DNA from: Ignavibacteriota bacterium
GTDB lineage: Bacteria; Bacteroidota; Ignavibacteria; SZUA-365
DNA: 64,000 nucleotides
NCBI GenBank assembly: GCA_016218045.1
Contig: JACRFB010000013.1
Location: forward strand, 124,001 to 188,000
Direction of reading: 5' to 3'
Shown here: positions 44,950-53,154 of the stretch, piece after piece
How the letters are laid out: the number at the start of each line of letters is the position of its first letter
Position numbering within the stretch: the first letter of the stretch is position 1
Translations under genes and position numbers: made by a program
The notes under the pieces: model-generated
Database searches by the model: none
What the model was told of the DNA's origin: nothing
The model's input: the letters and a program-made list of their open reading frames with translations, nothing else

Positions 44950-46062
44950 ATGAAATCACCGCGGCGAATTCTATACGTTCTATCCACGCTTGAGCGAAGC
45001 GGGCCCGTGCAGATGCTCTCGCAACTGACGGCACATCTCGATCTCGGAACGTACTCTCCGACAATTCTGACTCTCTCGGATGAACCCCCACGGAGCATGA
45101 GGGGCTGGTTCGAAGGCCGCGGCATTCCGGTTGCGTGCCTGTCCCAGTCGCGAGCTGCCTGGTTCTTCACAGGCGGCACCGCCCTCGCGAACGCGATTCG
45201 ATCGTTGGATCCGCACATTGTGCATTCACACGGATTTCGCGCGGACATCGCACTGACGCGTTTCGACACCGGAGCGGCTCATTGCTGCACCATACACAAC
45301 ATTCCCTCTGAAGATTACCCCCGGATGTATGGAGCGTTTCAGGGTGGTCTGATGGCCCGCGCTCATGTACGGGCATTCCGTCGAATCGCCGCACCTGTTG
45401 CGGTGTCAGAATCGATCGGCCGCACAATCGCCGCTGAACACGGGCTGAACGTCCGCGTGATTCAAAACGGCATCAATACGGACGAGTTCACTCCCGCCTC
45501 GAAATCAGAGCGTGCTGCCCTCCGCACATCCCTCGGCTTGCCGGCCGAGGCGTTCGTGTATGTGACCGCTGCGCCGCTCATCACGCGCAAAGATCCGCTC
45601 ACAATCATCGAGGCGTTTCTTCGCCTTCATGAACCCGACACATACCTCGTCGTGCTGGGCGACGGTCCGCTGCGAGGGGAGTGTGAGAGCAGGGCGAGGA
45701 ATGCCGCAATTCGAATGCCTGGATTCAGAGAGGATGTGCGTGAATGGCTGCGTGCGTCCGACGCATACATTTCGGCATCCCTTGCCGAAGGACTGCCCAT
45801 GGCGGTTTTGGAGGCCTTTGCATGCGGCCTCCCCGTCGTCCTCTCCGATATTGGTCCGCATCGCGAGGCCGCCGGATCATCGACTGCCGCCCGTCTGTTT
45901 CGAACATCCGACATTGATTCCTGTGCAGCGGCAATACACGCCGCCATGACCGGTGATTCCGAACAGATTAGAATTGCCGCACGTGATCGAGTGGTCGGAG
46001 AATACAGTGCGGCGCGCATGAGTGCCCGTTATCAGGAACTCTACAATCAGCTAACAACGTAG
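44950..46062 (+). CDS. Glycosyltransferase family 4 protein
   Basis: 370 residues with two Rossmann domains (GT-B). The acceptor domain carries SHGFRADIALTRF, and the donor domain carries RVIQNGINTDEFTPA and EGLPMAVLEAFACGLPVVLSD, with the catalytic E-x7-E motif near residue 280. It transfers a sugar from a nucleotide sugar to a lipid or glycan. Together with the O-antigen ligase and the second GT4 near the right edge, it suggests surface glycan synthesis. It starts 32 bases after the PAS gene. Confidence 0.88.
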   Translation: MKSPRRILYVLSTLERSGPVQMLSQLTAHLDLGTYSPTILTLSDEPPRSMRGWFEGRGIPVACLSQSRAAWFFTGGTALANAIRSLDPHIVHSHGFRADIALTRFDTGAAHCCTIHNIPSEDYPRMYGAFQGGLMARAHVRAFRRIAAPVAVSESIGRTIAAEHGLNVRVIQNGINTDEFTPASKSERAALRTSLGLPAEAFVYVTAAPLITRKDPLTIIEAFLRLHEPDTYLVVLGDGPLRGECESRARNAAIRMPGFREDVREWLRASDAYISASLAEGLPMAVLEAFACGLPVVLSDIGPHREAAGSSTAARLFRTSDIDSCAAAIHAAMTGDSEQIRIAARDRVVGEYSAARMSARYQELYNQLTT

Positions 46063-46092
46063 CCGCCCATCGTCAGCACTGACCAACCACGA

Positions 46093-48219
46093 TCAGTGGG
46101 GACGTTGGCGCAGTGCCACAAACGACGAACGCGCGGCATACCCAAGCGCAGCGGCCAGCAACAGGGCCAGCGCTTTGAAGAGAATGGTGTCGGACAGCGT
46201 GGACCGCATCTCGATGTCAAGGATTAGGTCTTCTGTCCACACGCCCTCACCAATGCCTGCCCGGATTACCAACTGGTAGGACCCCGGGGATAGTCCAGAT
46301 ATAACGATGCGGCCGTCGCTCGATTCATGCCAGACATATTCGAAGCCTTCGAGTCTGTAGATAAAACGCCGTTGACCGGGATTTCGGTATGTAGGAAGCA
46401 GAACATGCACACGAACGACCTCCTCATCGGGCTCCAGGACGAGTGTGCCTGTCTGTTTCGCCTCTCGATCTCCAATGCGTACTTCATGCAAGATGATACG
46501 CGGGACAGTGGAATCGCGCTTTCCAGGAGCCCGCGGCGACAATACAGCAACCCCGTCTGCCGTCGTGATGAACAGTTGTCCTGAGGGTGCGCCATACATG
46601 CCGTTGCGCATGATGGCGGGCGCCGGGAGGTCCTGCGCAGTACCGACTGGAAACATGCCTGTCATTCTGAGGAAAGGCAGCATTGTGACAACGGATTGTT
46701 GATGCCATGAGAGAGATGAGTCGGTCTGCATATACCTCTCCACGTTGGCTTCCGGGAGGGCCGATATTCCGCGCGGTGTGCCGAGGTACAGGGTACCATG
46801 CCGGTCCTGCGTGATGCTGGTGACGTGATCGGCGGCAAGTCCATCGCGGTGGGTAAGATGCAGGATACCGTCAACGCGCAGGGAATAGACTCCGTCGTTC
46901 GATGTTCCGAACCAGGCATTGTTCTGACGATCCACAAACACGGATACAATGTCTATCCCAGAAAACTGTTTCAAGTGGATCACTTCTTCATTGGCCGCAC
47001 GTGAAATGAGGCAGGCGCCATTCGGGGTTGCAACCCACACATCACCGCTGGCGTCTTCCGCGATATGCGACACAAAGTTCGAAGGAAGGCCATCGCGAAT
47101 GGTGAGCATCCGCATCGTGTCACTTTTCCATCGCACGAGACCCTCCGGGGTCCCAATCCAGAATCCGCCGCGCGACGATTCGAGAAGCGCGGTGATCGTA
47201 TCTGATGGAAGGCCTTGTGCTCGTGACAGTGTGGAGGAGCGTTGCTGATCCATAAGCGTAAGGCCCATCCACGACCCGAAGAGCAATTGGTCGGGCCCGC
47301 GCGGGATCACGTGTTGAACTCCGCCGGGGATTCTATCGGTAGAAGCGAAGAGAGAAATACGTCCCGCCTTCCATCGCCACAGGCCCGAGCTGGTGCAGAA
47401 CCACACACTACCATCCGGTCCGAATGCTGAACGCAGCACTGTGCCTGTCTCGAGCGGCAAACCGGCGCCCGGTGCAAACACCTGCGTCCTTCCCGGAGAT
47501 ATGCGGCGTAAACCGCCGGCACCACCACACCATATGCTTCCTTCACGGTCGGCAAGCACGCAATACAGGTCCGTCATGTCGAGTCCATTCATGGGATCAT
47601 AGAGCATTGATTGTGCTGCGTCCTCGCACAACAGCCCTCGATCAGTCGCATACCAGAACCGGCCGCTTCCGTCACGTGCAACGGCTCGCGACGTTCCTGT
47701 AAAAGTTGCGGCAGGCCTGCGTACTGTGAAAACAAGCGAGTCTCTCGATCGAACGACAACCCCGTTCCTGATATCGATGTACCACATCCCAGACTCTGCG
47801 CGCACGTGGATCCGTCCATCGGGAGTTTTTTGAAGAGCATGGATTCGTCCCCGAATGACAGAAGCCTTGGCCGTTGCCCGGGCATCAAGAGAATCCTTCG
47901 CATCGGCTCGAAGGCGAAGAACCTTCATGCCGCTGTCGGTTCCGATATACAACTCCGACCCGGCAGTACAGGCGGCTGTGATCGTCCGTGGAATGGCCGT
48001 GCGGCGGTTCGAGAACGGAACAATATCCATCCCATCGTAGCGGAGTAGTCCTCCGCCCGAAGTACCGATCCAGACAAAACCGCGTGAATCCTGTGCAAGT
48101 GCAAGGACCGACGAGTCGCTCAGGCCGAGTTCGAGCCCGTATCGTTGGAACGGATACCATTGGGCCGCAGCCGACAGTGTGAGTAGCAGCCAGAAAATCG
48201 CAGTAGTTCGATGGATCAT
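46093..48219 (-). CDS. Two-component-type propeller sensor (Reg_prop, Y_Y_Y) without kinase domain
   Basis: 708 residues. A signal peptide (ending near SAAAQ) opens the protein, then repeated propeller blades (SRGFVWIGTSGGGLLRYDG, GSIWCGGAGGLRRI, GGFWIGTPEGLVRWKS) make two seven-blade wheels. A Y_Y_Y-type strand domain near 600-680 (YRLEGFEYVWHESSDGRIV, GSYQLVIRAG) comes before one membrane helix (about 683-700). Only eight residues follow, so there is no histidine kinase, guanylate cyclase or helix-turn-helix. Full-length relatives have one. It may act as a periplasmic ligand sensor for another protein. Confidence 0.82.
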   Translation of the reverse strand: MIHRTTAIFWLLLTLSAAAQWYPFQRYGLELGLSDSSVLALAQDSRGFVWIGTSGGGLLRYDGMDIVPFSNRRTAIPRTITAACTAGSELYIGTDSGMKVLRLRADAKDSLDARATAKASVIRGRIHALQKTPDGRIHVRAESGMWYIDIRNGVVVRSRDSLVFTVRRPAATFTGTSRAVARDGSGRFWYATDRGLLCEDAAQSMLYDPMNGLDMTDLYCVLADREGSIWCGGAGGLRRISPGRTQVFAPGAGLPLETGTVLRSAFGPDGSVWFCTSSGLWRWKAGRISLFASTDRIPGGVQHVIPRGPDQLLFGSWMGLTLMDQQRSSTLSRAQGLPSDTITALLESSRGGFWIGTPEGLVRWKSDTMRMLTIRDGLPSNFVSHIAEDASGDVWVATPNGACLISRAANEEVIHLKQFSGIDIVSVFVDRQNNAWFGTSNDGVYSLRVDGILHLTHRDGLAADHVTSITQDRHGTLYLGTPRGISALPEANVERYMQTDSSLSWHQQSVVTMLPFLRMTGMFPVGTAQDLPAPAIMRNGMYGAPSGQLFITTADGVAVLSPRAPGKRDSTVPRIILHEVRIGDREAKQTGTLVLEPDEEVVRVHVLLPTYRNPGQRRFIYRLEGFEYVWHESSDGRIVISGLSPGSYQLVIRAGIGEGVWTEDLILDIEMRSTLSDTILFKALALLLAAALGYAARSSFVALRQRPH

Positions 48220-48284
48220 TGCAGTTTGGGCGAAAAATGGCAGAGACGCTTCGGGACTCTCAAAGGTGGGCGAAGAGGTACTAG

Positions 48285-48316
48285 AAATAAAACAGGGTCA
48301 CCCGCGGGCGACCCTG
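48285..48316 (-). terminator. Rho-independent terminator after the 210-residue barrel gene
   Basis: 7-bp stem CAGGGTC / GACCCTG extended by CCC/GGG around a GC loop with one mismatch, followed on the minus strand by TTTTATTTC. Confidence 0.75.
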
Positions 48317-48342
48317 CAATCCATAACTGCGAAACGGACAGT

Positions 48343-48975
48343 TTAGAAGAGACCGAATTTCAACGCCAACGATCCAGAAAAATTACTCAAGTCCTTGTTC
48401 GAAAGTCCACCCAATTCTCCAACACCATTTACATAGCGGTAGCTCGCACCAGCCGAGACGCGCATCCAGGTCGTCATATTCACCTCTACATTCACCGCTG
48501 GTTCCGCAACAAACACTGCGTCATGCGTGCGGGAGTGGAAATAGTCCGGATTGTCATCAAACAAATCGTCGTACCAGTCTTCGCGGTAGCGGACGCCGCC
48601 CGCTCCGATAAGGCATTGGACATTGAAGTGCACGAGTTTGGACGGTTCAACGATATACTCGAGCATGAGTCCGCCATATCCGAATTCGACATACAGAGGT
48701 CGGTTTGGCCGTGCGTACAGAGCTTCCGCCTCGGTGCTTGCGCGGACATTATTCACGAGTCCATATCCTCCACCACCGATCATGAACTGGTGATTGATGA
48801 GCCACCCTCCATATCCACCGACGAGTATGCCGAGCTCTCCACGGATGGGTGTAAACTTTACGACAGGGCCGCCGAATCCACCGGAGCTGAATTCTCCGCC
48901 GAACAAGGTTTCCTGCTGTGCAAACGCTGGTACTGCGAGGATCATGAGTGCGAGAAAAGGGACAAGTCGTTTCAT
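48343..48975 (-). CDS. Outer-membrane beta-barrel protein, unknown function
   Basis: 210 residues with a signal peptide ending near AFAQ. Gly-rich turns and alternating strands (ELGILVGGYGGWLINHQF, VEFGYGGLMLEYIV, VEVNMTTWMRVSAGASYRYV) end in SLALKFGLF, with a terminal Phe. No family is recognised. It is a single unit closed by its own terminator at 48285-48316. Confidence 0.7.
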   Translation of the reverse strand: MKRLVPFLALMILAVPAFAQQETLFGGEFSSGGFGGPVVKFTPIRGELGILVGGYGGWLINHQFMIGGGGYGLVNNVRASTEAEALYARPNRPLYVEFGYGGLMLEYIVEPSKLVHFNVQCLIGAGGVRYREDWYDDLFDDNPDYFHSRTHDAVFVAEPAVNVEVNMTTWMRVSAGASYRYVNGVGELGGLSNKDLSNFSGSLALKFGLF

Positions 48976-49224
48976 TGTGCAACAGCGGTTGTGATCGTGC
49001 GTGGATGAATCATGCCCCGCTTACGCTGACGAAGGCGGACTGTTTCACCGTAGGTACTCTTTTCCACACTCGAAACAGAATCATCCATGAATTTCCTTGC
49101 GCTCTGGAGTCGGGAGATTGTACATTCCATGTAAGACGATTTCAGCCCCGTACCTTACGCCATCACCGCGCCGGTTCCAGAGCGCGCGGCATCCCGCAAT
49201 CGCCCTCGAGAAAGGAGCCACGTC

Positions 49225-49662
49225 ATGCATCTGCACAACATACTGCGCGCCAAAGGGTCACACGTTCACTCCGTTGCGCCAGACAAGACGGTCAAAGAAG
49301 CCGTGGAGCTTCTTGTCGAGCATAATATCGGCGCCCTCCTGGTCGTCGAGAACCTTAGCCCGGTCGGCATCATCACCGAACGAGACGTACTCCGATTGTG
49401 CCGTCGGGATGCCTGTCTCGTGAATACGACCCTTGTGTCCGAAATAATGACGCGGGAATTGATTGTCGGCCGATCGGATGACGAGGTCGAACACTCAATG
49501 GCCGTCCTTACAGAGGCCCATATCAGACATCTGCCCGTGCTTGACGGAGAACTCATCGCAGGGATGATCTCGATCGGAGACCTTGTGAAATCGCAATTAC
49601 AGGAAGGCGCAGTTACGATTCATTACTTACGGGATTATATTACCGGAAATCGCGCCTTGTAG
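49225..49662 (+). CDS. CBS domain pair protein
   Basis: 145 residues made of two CBS motifs: DKTVKEAVELLVEHNIGALLVVEN with VGIITERDVLR, and DDEVEHSMAVLTEAHIRHLPVLDG with AGMISIGDLVK. The pair forms a Bateman module that binds an adenine nucleotide. No enzyme domain is attached. AAGGAG at 49212-49217 sets the start. A four-TM gene follows after 30 bases. Confidence 0.9.
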   Translation: MHLHNILRAKGSHVHSVAPDKTVKEAVELLVEHNIGALLVVENLSPVGIITERDVLRLCRRDACLVNTTLVSEIMTRELIVGRSDDEVEHSMAVLTEAHIRHLPVLDGELIAGMISIGDLVKSQLQEGAVTIHYLRDYITGNRAL

Positions 49663-49692
49663 CGGCATCCTCACCCGTCCCTCTATCGACTC

Positions 49693-50154
49693 ATGGCACA
49701 CACAATGCTCCCCTCCGATCCACAGCTCGCCGCGCGACAACTTTCTCTCGTGTATTTTGCCCTGCTGACGGGTCAGATCATATTCGGCGCCGTCGTGTAT
49801 TTCATCATTCCCTCGGGGAGTGTCGACGTGTCGCTTGGGATTCGGACAACTCTGCTCGTGGTCGTGGCCACTGTTGCTCTCGGAGCGATTGCCAGTACAA
49901 GCGTTTTATTTTCTGCGCGCGTGGAACGGATCCGGCAACAGGAAGACATAGGGATGCGGCTCCGCGCGTATATGACATTAAACATCATCAGATACGCGGT
50001 GTACGAGGCACCCACTCTTATCGCACTCGCCGGATATACCATCACGGCATCGCCGCTGTTTCTCGGCATCGCCGTGTTGCTCATTGCCGTGTTCATCACG
50101 CTGAAGCCCAGCTTGTCGCGCATGTCGAACGATCTTGGGATCGCGATCGAGTAA
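49693..50154 (+). CDS. Four-helix membrane protein, unknown function
   Basis: 153 residues with four predicted membrane helices (about 19-37, 48-68, 92-112, 115-133). No domain is recognised. It lies 30 bases after the CBS gene and 36 before the TlpA-like gene, so the three may form one unit. The cytoplasmic tail SLSRMSNDLGIAIE has no catalytic motif. Confidence 0.65.
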   Translation: MAHTMLPSDPQLAARQLSLVYFALLTGQIIFGAVVYFIIPSGSVDVSLGIRTTLLVVVATVALGAIASTSVLFSARVERIRQQEDIGMRLRAYMTLNIIRYAVYEAPTLIALAGYTITASPLFLGIAVLLIAVFITLKPSLSRMSNDLGIAIE

Positions 50155-50190
50155 GCGCGTATTCGGCTGGTCCAGGCATCTAATCTCGCG

Positions 50191-50709
50191 ATGGAGCGTT
50201 CACGACTTTATTTTTCGAACCGGGTGGGATTCATCATCCTGATGATCGCAGCCAATTGGGCATCACCTGCTGATGCGCAGACTGCCGCTCCCCACTTCGC
50301 GCTGGTGTCGCTGGATGATAGCACGCAGCTCATTTCGAAAGAATCGCTGCGGGGAAAGACAGTTCTGCTGGATTTCTGGGCCACGTGGTGCCCGCCCTGC
50401 GTGGAGGAGATCCCTGAGCTGGCTCGTGCGTACGACAAATTCAAACGGCACAACTTCGAAATCGTCAGTCTGTCCTTTGACAAGACCGCCCAGCACGTGC
50501 GGCGCTTCCGAGCCAAACATCACCCGATGCCCTGGCTGCATGCGATGGTGGAACGCGGTTTTGGCGACTATGTGTCGGAGGTCTTCGGTGTCCAGAACAT
50601 TCCCCGGCAGATACTTCTTGATCCCGAAGGGCGCATCATAGCCGAAGACGATGAACTGCGGGGGTCACGACTGGAGCCGACCTTGGAACGGCTCATCACG
50701 GTCAAGTGA
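50191..50709 (+). CDS. Exported TlpA/ResA-like thiol-disulfide oxidoreductase
   Basis: 172 residues. A signal anchor (about 12-30) is followed by a thioredoxin fold of the TlpA/ResA/AhpC-type: the redox site WCPPCVEE, the strand FEIVSLSFDK and the cis-proline loop NIPRQILLDPEGRI. It should reduce disulfides in the periplasm, for instance in cytochrome c maturation or envelope redox repair. Its AhpC-like insert is typical of ResA. Confidence 0.9.
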   Translation: MERSRLYFSNRVGFIILMIAANWASPADAQTAAPHFALVSLDDSTQLISKESLRGKTVLLDFWATWCPPCVEEIPELARAYDKFKRHNFEIVSLSFDKTAQHVRRFRAKHHPMPWLHAMVERGFGDYVSEVFGVQNIPRQILLDPEGRIIAEDDELRGSRLEPTLERLITVK

Positions 50710-50734
50710 GAAGAAATCTCGGTGCTGAGAGAGT

Positions 50735-51679
50735 TCAGCGTTTACGGATCGTAATATCACCGAACTCGTTCAACACGGACAGCTTCCCCGATCCGTTGCC
50801 TACACGGCCTATGAGATCTTCCGGAGTTGGTCCATATCGCGTTTCCCGATTATTGTTGCGGGGCTGGAGCGGATAATCACTCTCCACATCCCCAAAACGC
50901 GTTTTCGCCTCGATGACACCCGTGAAATCACGCACGAGGGACACGGCAGTGCTGCCGTATGAATTCTGTATGCGTCCACCCGGAATATTCTTCGCCGTGA
51001 TGCTGCCCATGCGACCCAGGAGCGACACCGGGCCGCTCGCATCCGATACTTCTATCGCTCCGAACGCATTCGAGATTTCTCCGCCAGGAACATCGTAGGC
51101 GCGGACCTTTCCGTTTTTGCTTTCGACCTTGAATGCGCCTTTGATGGAACCCAGCGTGGTGTTTCCGAAAGAATTCTTCGCCTCCACATTGGCGCACCGT
51201 GTTATCTCTATCGAGCCAAATTGCGCCTGCACCGACACCGAACCTTCAACATCCGCGACGGTGATGCTGCCGAATTTATTTGCGATATCGAGAACGGACC
51301 TTTTGGGAACGGAGACAACGATACTCGCATTCATGGACTGCTTCCCGCTGTTTGAACGGGAGCCGTCCCAATCCACTTCAACGCGAACCTCATTGCGGGA
51401 TCCGTCGATCACAACGTCGACGTCTTCGGCACGTTCTTTTGCATTTTCATAGTCGTCATCCTCGACCGTGATATGCACTTTTACGTCCACAATCGACGAC
51501 TCAGTACCCTTGATTGTAACGGGGCCGAACTTGCTTTCGACGCGCACAGTCGGATTCGCCTGCACCTCGAAATGTTTTTCGACTTTGCGCTCAAATTTCT
51601 GCGCAGACGCGAAGGGAGAAAAGATCAGGGTGATGAGGCAAAGCAGTGGAAAGATGCGGAACATCAATGTCGTGTTCAT
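50735..51679 (-). CDS. Exported DUF4097 family beta-helix-like protein
   Basis: 314 residues with a signal peptide ending near ASAQ. The mature part repeats short strands with the FGSI/FGAI/FGDI pattern (NKFGSITVADVEG, AQFGSIEITRCANV, NAFGAIEVSDASG, FGDVESDYPL), as in the DUF4097 family. Members are predicted beta-solenoids often found beside ECF sigma factors and PspC-like proteins. It lies 18 bases after the anti-sigma-like gene and is probably in its operon. Function unknown; an envelope sensor or adhesin is possible. Confidence 0.85.
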   Translation of the reverse strand: MNTTLMFRIFPLLCLITLIFSPFASAQKFERKVEKHFEVQANPTVRVESKFGPVTIKGTESSIVDVKVHITVEDDDYENAKERAEDVDVVIDGSRNEVRVEVDWDGSRSNSGKQSMNASIVVSVPKRSVLDIANKFGSITVADVEGSVSVQAQFGSIEITRCANVEAKNSFGNTTLGSIKGAFKVESKNGKVRAYDVPGGEISNAFGAIEVSDASGPVSLLGRMGSITAKNIPGGRIQNSYGSTAVSLVRDFTGVIEAKTRFGDVESDYPLQPRNNNRETRYGPTPEDLIGRVGNGSGKLSVLNEFGDITIRKR

Positions 51680-51697
51680 AATGGCGCCTCTATACGG

Positions 51698-52303
51698 CTA
51701 CAGTGATTGATTCTTCGAGGCCATTTCCTGCAATGTGTTCTGCAGGTCGATATAGGCGGTGAGCAGATACTGCTGCACATCGGGGTGGTAGCGGTTCTGT
51801 CCCAATGCAGATTTACACTCGGTGATCGCGGTGTGCAGCGACGCGATTTTTTCCTTCTGCACCGCGACATATTCCGGATCGAGGTTTTTCTCGTTACGCT
51901 CAGCGAGCACCGTGAGTTTTTCTATCGCACGTTCATAAAAAAACATGGCCTGGTCGATGTCGTCGCGTGCCTCTTCCATCAACTGATTCGATTCGAGCGG
52001 AGCGGCGATGTCCTGTTCCGCGACATCGAGGCGGGATGTGAGGAGATACACCGCCGCAGTGAGACCAAGCAGAAGAATCACCGCGTACCCGGCCAGAGCG
52101 ATCCGGGGTCGGGACGCAAACAACAAGCGCAGCCCAAGCCAGCGCGGGGTGTGCGAGGACTCGGTGCCATCCTGCCTCTGCACTTCGCGCAGATCCGTTT
52201 CGATCCGTTTCCACAAGTGTTCGGGCGGATCCACGCGCGGCAACTTCGCGGCTGCGTCATCGATTACTCGATCGAGATCGCTTCTGTTCCAATCGTCTTT
52301 CAT
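51698..52303 (-). CDS. One-membrane-helix anti-sigma-like protein, no zinc motif
   Basis: 201 residues with one membrane helix (about 67-89). The cytoplasmic side starts RSDLDRVIDDAAAKLPRVDPPEHLWKRIETDL, helical and charged. The periplasmic side is a long coiled coil (about 90-195). No cysteine-containing ZAS zinc motif is present. The ATG overlaps the sigma gene stop by 4 bases (ATGA), so synthesis is coupled. Position and layout make it the likely partner of the ECF sigma factor, but this rests on context only. Confidence 0.7.
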   Translation of the reverse strand: MKDDWNRSDLDRVIDDAAAKLPRVDPPEHLWKRIETDLREVQRQDGTESSHTPRWLGLRLLFASRPRIALAGYAVILLLGLTAAVYLLTSRLDVAEQDIAAPLESNQLMEEARDDIDQAMFFYERAIEKLTVLAERNEKNLDPEYVAVQKEKIASLHTAITECKSALGQNRYHPDVQQYLLTAYIDLQNTLQEMASKNQSL

Positions 52304-52902
52304 CCGTGCATCTCCCGCTGTTTGATGCCCAACCTCGACAATCTTTTCTTTAACTCTTCCTTCGCCCGATGATAATGCGACTTCGATGTACCGACAGGGA
52401 TCTTCAGCGTGTCGGCAATCTCGGGGTGTGTGAATCCTTCGGTTGCAAACAGCAGGAACACCGCTCGTTGCAAGGCCGGAAGCGTAGCAATTTCACGCTG
52501 CAAGGTGTCGCGGAGAATGACGTCGACATCAGGGCGGTCCGGATCGGAGGGGTGCATGTGTTCAGAGGCATAATCCGCGTGTTCCTCGAAGTGCCGCTCG
52601 CGGCGCTTGCGGTTGATGCAGGCATTCAGGAGTATACGATAGAGCCAGGTCCCGAATGCGGAATCGCCCTTGAAGCTGTGAATTCCGCGATACATGGCAA
52701 TGAAGGCGTCCTGGACGGAGTCCTCCGCGTCGAATCGGTTGCCATGGAAATTGTATGCGAGCGAGTACATGGGACGTTTAAAGAGTTGGTACACTTGTTC
52801 GAAGGCGGCGATATCGCCCTGCCGGCAACGGTCGAGCACATCGCCGGGCATGTTCGGCAGGGATCGTTTCCCTGTCTCAGTGACAGTGGCAGTCATCGTC
52901 AT
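52300..52902 (-). CDS. ECF RNA polymerase sigma factor
   Basis: 200 residues. Region 2 (about 25-95) carries FEQVYQLFKRPMYSLAYNF and DAEDSVQDAFIAMYRG, and region 4 (142-190) carries LPALQRAVFLLFATEGFTHPEIADTLKIPVGTSKSHYHRA, typical of RpoE-like ECF factors. Its promoter box CGTCTAAT ends only 9 bases before the ATG at 52902; the ATG at 52851 (MPGDVLDRC) is the alternative and fits the family start better. Divergent with the PDZ protein and coupled to the anti-sigma-like gene. Confidence 0.92.
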   Translation of the reverse strand: MTMTATVTETGKRSLPNMPGDVLDRCRQGDIAAFEQVYQLFKRPMYSLAYNFHGNRFDAEDSVQDAFIAMYRGIHSFKGDSAFGTWLYRILLNACINRKRRERHFEEHADYASEHMHPSDPDRPDVDVILRDTLQREIATLPALQRAVFLLFATEGFTHPEIADTLKIPVGTSKSHYHRAKEELKKRLSRLGIKQREMHG

Positions 52903-52910
52903 ACAGGGGA

Positions 52911-52939
52911 TTAGACGTGATAGATGTCAGAACGGTTGC
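52911..52939 (-). promoter_or_regulatory. Putative ECF promoter of the sigma/anti-sigma operon
   Basis: On the minus strand GCAAC (52939-52935) is followed by 17 bases and CGTCTAAT (52917-52910). The -10 box is identical to that of the divergent promoter; the -35 differs from GGAAC at one base. Transcription would begin within a few bases of 52902. Confidence 0.55.
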
Positions 52940-53067
52940 ACAAGAGATCGGTGAATCGCAATGTAGCTTCCCAGGACGAAATCACGCATTCCCGCTGTAG
53001 AGCGCTGCGTGACGGTCGTTCAGTGCACCCGGCGACGGCCCGGCGGACCGTGCTCAGGATGGATGCG

Positions 53068-53095
53068 GGAACAAATGCCGCCATGCAACGTCTAA
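53068..53095 (+). promoter_or_regulatory. Putative ECF promoter of the two-PDZ gene
   Basis: GGAAC at 53068-53072, 16-base spacer, CGTCTAA at 53089-53095. This matches the classical ECF pattern. The PDZ start codon is at 53155, giving a leader of about 55 bases with GAGGAG at 53141-53146. Confidence 0.65.
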
Positions 53096-53154
53096 TGATG
53101 CTTCAGGATAGGCGTATTGACCTTCATCGAACCGTAGCAAGAGGAGACACTACA

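Noticed and set aside
46077-46098. Inverted repeat CACTGA / TCAGTG at the end of the glycosyltransferase gene
   Set aside because: Only six pairs with a ten-base loop and no T run, so it is not a convincing terminator.
48211-49008. 265-codon plus-strand frame over the small barrel gene
   Set aside because: It lies fully opposite a clear barrel gene with signal peptide and terminal Phe; its own translation has no family signature.
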